From NCBI RefSeq assembly GCF_000242595.2, contig NC_017098.1:2871501-2935500 (forward strand): DNA of 64,000 bases, given 5' to 3'. The DNA is from Spirochaeta africana DSM 8902 (lineage in GTDB: Bacteria > Spirochaetota > Spirochaetia > DSM-27196 > DSM-8902). Position numbers and translations under genes: made by a program. Of the stretch, positions 60,383 to 64,000 are shown in pieces. The notes beneath the pieces were generated by a model that was not told where the DNA came from, did not search any database, and worked only from the letters and a program-made list of their open reading frames with translations. Each line of letters opens with the position of its first letter. The first letter of the stretch is position 1.

Positions 60383-61759
60383 ATGGATACAACCTTTACC
60401 CCCAGCCTGGTTCATGAGCTGATCGAAACCGAGAACTACATTGAACTGGTACGGCTGAGCAACTCTATTCACCCGATAACCATTGCCGAGGCCCTGATCG
60501 AGCTGGAGCCCGAGGATATCTGGAAGGTTCTGACCCACCTGCCCCCATCAACACGAGCCGAGGTCTTTGTGGAGATGGAGGAACAGGACCAGCTTGATAT
60601 CCTGGAGACACTGTCAGCGCGCGAACTGACCCAGCTGTTTAACCAGATGTCACCGGATGACCGCGCCGACCTGTTTAACAAGCTGGACGAGGCAACCCAG
60701 AACGAGGTTCTGCGCAGCCTCGCCCAGGCTGAACGCGAGGATATCCGACGACTGAGTTCCTACGAGGAAGGCACCGCCGGTTCAATCATGACCTCGGACT
60801 ATATCTGCCTTGCCCCGGAAACCACTGCCGGCGAGACGATTCACCGGCTGCGCACCCAGGGCCCCAAACGCAAGAGCCTGTACTACATCTACGTGGTGGA
60901 CAAGGAACGCCGTTTGCTGGGGTTTGTCTCCTTGCGCGATGTAATCCTGGCACCGCAGTACAAGAAACTCGGGGACATGACCCATCGCGACATCATCGTT
61001 GCCCATGTACAGGACGACCAGGAGGACTCGGTCCAGAAGATCGCCAAATACGACCTGATGGCCATCCCGGTTGTGAATGAGCAGGAAATCCTGGTCGGGG
61101 TTATCACCTCGGACGACGCGATCGATGTCATGCAGCAGGAAAACACCGAGGATATCGAAAAACTGATGGCTATCTCCGGAAGTCACAGCGACACCAGCTA
61201 CCTGAACACCCCTATCTGGGAGCATTTCAAGCGTCGGGTTCCCTGGATTGTTGCTCTGTCCTTTGTCGGGCTGCTGGCCGGGATAGTGGTGGAGACCTTC
61301 GAGGATGCGCTTACCGCGGTGAGCCTGCTGGCGGTCTACATGCCGATGGTTGCCGATACCGGCGGCAACACCGGCAGTCAGTCAGCATCGCTGATCATCC
61401 GCTCACTGGCGCTGCAGCAGCTCAAGTCCAGAAACATTCTGCGGGTACTGCTGAAGGAACTCAGTATCTCGCTCCTGCTTTCTGCCGTCATCGGAATCCT
61501 GGTGTACAGCAGTGTCGTACTGCGCTCACCCACCGGTGTGCCGGATCACATGTCGCTGAATGCCCTGGGAATGGCGATCGCCCTTGCCTTGAGTGTGCAG
61601 GTGGTAAGTGCCACCCTGATCGGCGCAATCCTGCCGCTCACTGCCAATGCCCTGAAATTCGATCCGGCCGTAGTGGCCAGCCCGGCGCTCACCACCACCG
61701 TGGATATAACCGGGCTGCTGATCTACTTTTTTACCGCCAAAACCATTCTGGGATTGTGA
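60383..61759 (+). CDS. mgtE: Magnesium transporter MgtE
   Basis: Mg2+-gated Mg2+ channel of 458 aa. The N domain (residues about 5-130) and two CBS domains (about 135-260) form the cytosolic Mg2+ sensor; GSIMTSDYICL opens the CBS pair. Five membrane helices follow from about 285, with the conserved pore element YMPMVADTGGNTGSQS. The SD GGAGG is at 60372-60376 inside a hairpin. Expression is probably tied to the upstream leader peptide. It ends near a bidirectional hairpin before mcp. Confidence 0.95.
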   Translation: MDTTFTPSLVHELIETENYIELVRLSNSIHPITIAEALIELEPEDIWKVLTHLPPSTRAEVFVEMEEQDQLDILETLSARELTQLFNQMSPDDRADLFNKLDEATQNEVLRSLAQAEREDIRRLSSYEEGTAGSIMTSDYICLAPETTAGETIHRLRTQGPKRKSLYYIYVVDKERRLLGFVSLRDVILAPQYKKLGDMTHRDIIVAHVQDDQEDSVQKIAKYDLMAIPVVNEQEILVGVITSDDAIDVMQQENTEDIEKLMAISGSHSDTSYLNTPIWEHFKRRVPWIVALSFVGLLAGIVVETFEDALTAVSLLAVYMPMVADTGGNTGSQSASLIIRSLALQQLKSRNILRVLLKELSISLLLSAVIGILVYSSVVLRSPTGVPDHMSLNALGMAIALALSVQVVSATLIGAILPLTANALKFDPAVVASPALTTTVDITGLLIYFFTAKTILGL

Positions 61760-61789
61760 TCCCCGGGACGGGAAGTCCCGAATCACGAT
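61755..61789. terminator. Hairpin between mgtE and the chemoreceptor gene
   Basis: Core cgggac/gtcccg (61764-61769 with 61775-61780) extended by TGTGAT/ATCACG outside. No T-run follows on either strand, so termination is uncertain; it could serve both convergent genes. Confidence 0.4.
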
Positions 61790-61815
61790 CGGAACTCCCC
61801 GAGGCAGCCGGCGGT

Positions 61816-63765
61816 CTATTCAGCCGCCCGGCTGTCCTCCGTGGGCTGATCCGAGGATATAGCGGAGCTGTCCAAGGATTCGGCGGCCTCGGATACCGTA
61901 AACCGCCGGACCTGCCCGGCCAGGCGTTCCACAATATCCTGATTGCTGCCGCTGAGCTCTGACACCATACCGACGGCATTCCCCATCTCCCGAATACCTA
62001 CCGACATCTCGTCCATACTTGATTTGACCTGAGAGCTCAGATCAGCCAGTTGCTGCATTGATTCGTACAGGCTCGAGCTGCCGCTGCGGATCTCCTCTGC
62101 CCCCGTACGTACGTTGGTCATCAGCCCATTCATCTCCTCCAGAGCCTGCAGCACCTGCTGACCGGCAGAGTTCTGCTCCTCCATCGCCAGGCGGATCTCT
62201 CCACCCAGCCGGCTGACTGTCTGTACCAGCTCGCCCATGTGCTGAAAGCTGTGCTCCGCCTCCCCACTGGAGGCAGCGACACTGTCGATTACCTCCTTGA
62301 TGGCCTTGAGGCTGGCGCCGGTCTGCTTGGACTGCTCGCTGGCCTTGGTAGCCAGACTGCGGATCTCGTCGGCAACCACACTGAACCCGGCCCCGTACTC
62401 ACCGGCGTGAGCGGCCTCGATGGCAGCATTCATCGCCAGCAGATTGGTCTGGGCCGCAACCGAGGCTATCACCCGGTTGGCCTCCAGTAATGACTCGCTC
62501 TTCTCGACAACCGCCCCGATACCGGTATTTACATTGCCAAGCTTGGTGCGGCCGTCATCTGCAGCCGCAACCAGCTGCTGCACATTGTCGTCATTCTTTT
62601 CCACGTTACGCGCTACCGACTGGATATTGCCGATCATCTCCTCGATGGAGGCGGATGACTCGGTCACCGTGGCAGCCTGATGCTCGATCTCCTGCAACAG
62701 GTTCTGGATATGCCCATCCATACCCCTGGTGGTCTCGGCGGCACCGGACACCTGTTCAGTCTGGGTAGAGATAAGGGTATGTACGCTTTCAATACCGGCA
62801 GTCATCTGATTGACCGCACTGGACATCTGCGCCGAGTTGGCCGCGAGGCTCTCACCGCTGTCGCTCAGGGTGTTCGTGGTGGTGCGGATCTGGAGAACCA
62901 GCCGCTCCAGCACCTCGGAAAAGCGGTTAAAGGAATCAGCCAGTCGGGAAATCTCGGTCAGGCGGCTGGCCGGCAGCCGCTGGGTAAGATCCCCCTGCCC
63001 CTCTCCGGCTGCCTGCAGCAGCCGGATGGCAGTATTCAAAGGCTTGCTGATGCTGCGGGTCGTAACCAGCATCAGCAGGACAATACCCCCGGCCCCGCCG
63101 CCACCCAGCAGCAGCAGGATCATGGTTGCCTGCAGCTGCTGGGCACGCTGCTCGGCTGCCGCCGAAGCCATGATCGCGTCGATATCATCGGTGTATGCCC
63201 CGGTCCCGATCACCAGATCGTAGGGTTCAAAATACATCGAGTAGCCCCGCTTGGGCAGCGGGACATCCTCTCCCAGTTTGGGAAAGTAGTAATCGGTAAA
63301 GCCGCCCCCCTGCATGGCAGCAGCCCGAATGTCCTGGATCAGGTAGTTGCCCACCGCGTCCTGCAGATCATTGCGGTTGAACCCCTCAACATCCTCCCGA
63401 CCATACAGCACCACATTGGTCCCGTCCGAGGTGTCGGCCCAGAAATAGCCGTCGGCGGTATCATCGTCCGCCAGTGCATAGCGGATCTCCCGCAGCAGGG
63501 TTTCTGCCATGGCAAATGCCTGCTGCTCAGTCAGCAGACCATCCTGTTCACTCTGGTGGATCTCTTCCAGCATGGTATAGGCAGTCTCGACCTGGAAGCG
63601 GATCATCCGGTCAAAGGACTCCCGCAGCATCTCGTCCATCAGCCCACGGGTACCGGCATTTGACGCTACCATCAGTGCAACCGCTGCAACAACCGTGACT
63701 ACCGCCACCAGCACCGATACTACCCCGATGCCGCCAGCTATCCTTCTGGAAATACTTTTTGTCAT
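61816..63765 (-). CDS. Methyl-accepting chemotaxis protein
   Basis: A 649-aa transmembrane chemoreceptor. One membrane helix (about 12-34), a periplasmic single-Cache-type sensor (about 40-205; [42 protein letters not shown]), a second helix (about 213-238), a HAMP domain ([13 protein letters not shown]) and the signalling coiled coil. The hairpin tip [25 protein letters not shown], split here for length, is intact and binds CheA/CheW. No CheA gene is near; the ligand is unknown. TAAACT ends six bases before the ATG and there is no SD. Confidence 0.93.
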   Translation of the reverse strand: MTKSISRRIAGGIGVVSVLVAVVTVVAAVALMVASNAGTRGLMDEMLRESFDRMIRFQVETAYTMLEEIHQSEQDGLLTEQQAFAMAETLLREIRYALADDDTADGYFWADTSDGTNVVLYGREDVEGFNRNDLQDAVGNYLIQDIRAAAMQGGGFTDYYFPKLGEDVPLPKRGYSMYFEPYDLVIGTGAYTDDIDAIMASAAAEQRAQQLQATMILLLLGGGGAGGIVLLMLVTTRSISKPLNTAIRLLQAAGEGQGDLTQRLPASRLTEISRLADSFNRFSEVLERLVLQIRTTTNTLSDSGESLAANSAQMSSAVNQMTAGIESVHTLISTQTEQVSGAAETTRGMDGHIQNLLQEIEHQAATVTESSASIEEMIGNIQSVARNVEKNDDNVQQLVAAADDGRTKLGNVNTGIGAVVEKSESLLEANRVIASVAAQTNLLAMNAAIEAAHAGEYGAGFSVVADEIRSLATKASEQSKQTGASLKAIKEVIDSVAASSGEAEHSFQHMGELVQTVSRLGGEIRLAMEEQNSAGQQVLQALEEMNGLMTNVRTGAEEIRSGSSSLYESMQQLADLSSQVKSSMDEMSVGIREMGNAVGMVSELSGSNQDIVERLAGQVRRFTVSEAAESLDSSAISSDQPTEDSRAAE

Positions 63766-63801
63766 ACTGACAGTTTAGTCGGTAACGGCCAGTATTCACA
63801 A

Positions 63802-64000
63802 CTATATTTTCTTCGGTTCCTCCAGATATACCCGGGCCTCGTATGGCCGCAGCACAGTCTTGCGACCTTCGGCTGACAGGGATCGTCCGGCATCGCGATA
63901 GCGATAGTTGACAGCCGCACAGCTGAACCGCCGACGGGAAGCCCCGGCAATGCGCCGTGGCAGACGGGCCTCTGCCTGACTGCCGGTCCAGTTCACCAGC
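63802..64000 (-). CDS. C-terminal end of probable GH13 alpha-glucosidase (cut by window edge)
   Basis: The last 65 codons of a gene entering from the right. LVNWTGSQAEARLP and VLRPYEARVYLEE match the C-terminal beta domain of GH13 alpha-glucosidases and oligo-1,6-glucosidases, in which LxPYEARVY is typical. The catalytic part lies outside the window, so the class is tentative. It is co-directional with the chemoreceptor gene, which follows after 36 bp. Confidence 0.5.
   Translation of the reverse strand, partial: LVNWTGSQAEARLPRRIAGASRRRFSCAAVNYRYRDAGRSLSAEGRKTVLRPYEARVYLEEPKKI

Overview
The window looks like a chromosomal segment of a free-living, saccharolytic spirochaete (Spirochaeta/Alkalispirochaeta-like). 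This is an inference from the overall gene set (MoxR-BatABCD cluster, two secreted starch-degrading amylases, a sugar ABC transporter, an IF-1 sequence of spirochaetal character) and from GC-rich, tightly packed DNA. No rRNA, tRNA, CRISPR array, insertion sequence or prophage was seen, and the gene content is mainly core metabolism. Both edges cut through genes for starch or alpha-glucan enzymes.

Layout. 1-4904: two large secreted alpha-amylases on the minus strand. 5141-10589: GNAT, M20 peptidase, EAL phosphodiesterase, MltG, a DksA-like protein, IF-1 and an Smr protein. 10644-17920: a seven-gene minus-strand operon moxR-DUF58-DUF4381-batA-batB-batC-batD. 17969-25393: argJ, DUF1007, small lipoproteins, two VWA/exported proteins with glmS, and thioredoxin. 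25730-33859: an aldehyde dehydrogenase, then a complete tryptophan operon in the order trpE-trpGD-trpCF-trpB-trpA, preceded by a structured leader with a terminator. 33922-40042: ssb, topA, a type-B L36, and the FetAB-type exporter. 40029-50841: an M16 protease, nucleosidase and C-S lyase, the EpmA/EF-P pair, an Rrf2 regulator broken by an in-frame amber codon, MscS, a PyrF-PyrE fusion and a sirtuin. 50865-64000: thioesterase, sugar ABC transporter, FtsH, an esterase/outer-membrane-barrel fusion, a split chromate transporter, MgtE with an upstream leader peptide, a chemoreceptor, and the end of a probable alpha-glucosidase.

How the genes fit together. Amylases outside the cytoplasm, the sugar-binding protein with two permeases and the glucosidase fragment suggest growth on starch or alpha-glucans; no transporter ATPase lies in the window. 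The Trp, Arg (ArgJ) and pyrimidine (PyrFE) genes suggest biosynthetic independence. Many operon genes overlap by 4 nt or as TGATG, so translational coupling is common.

Most interesting signals: (i) a 32-codon leader ORF with an Asp-Asp-Gln-Pro-Pro-Gln-Pro segment and a hairpin that buries the mgtE ribosome-binding site, resembling in principle the enterobacterial mgtL Mg2+ sensor; (ii) an rrf2 gene whose conserved C-terminal helix continues in frame after a TAG; (iii) twelve genes whose -10 box ends 6-7 nt before the ATG, pointing to widespread leaderless mRNAs; (iv) a trp leader with competing hairpins; (v) an esterase fused to a beta-barrel.
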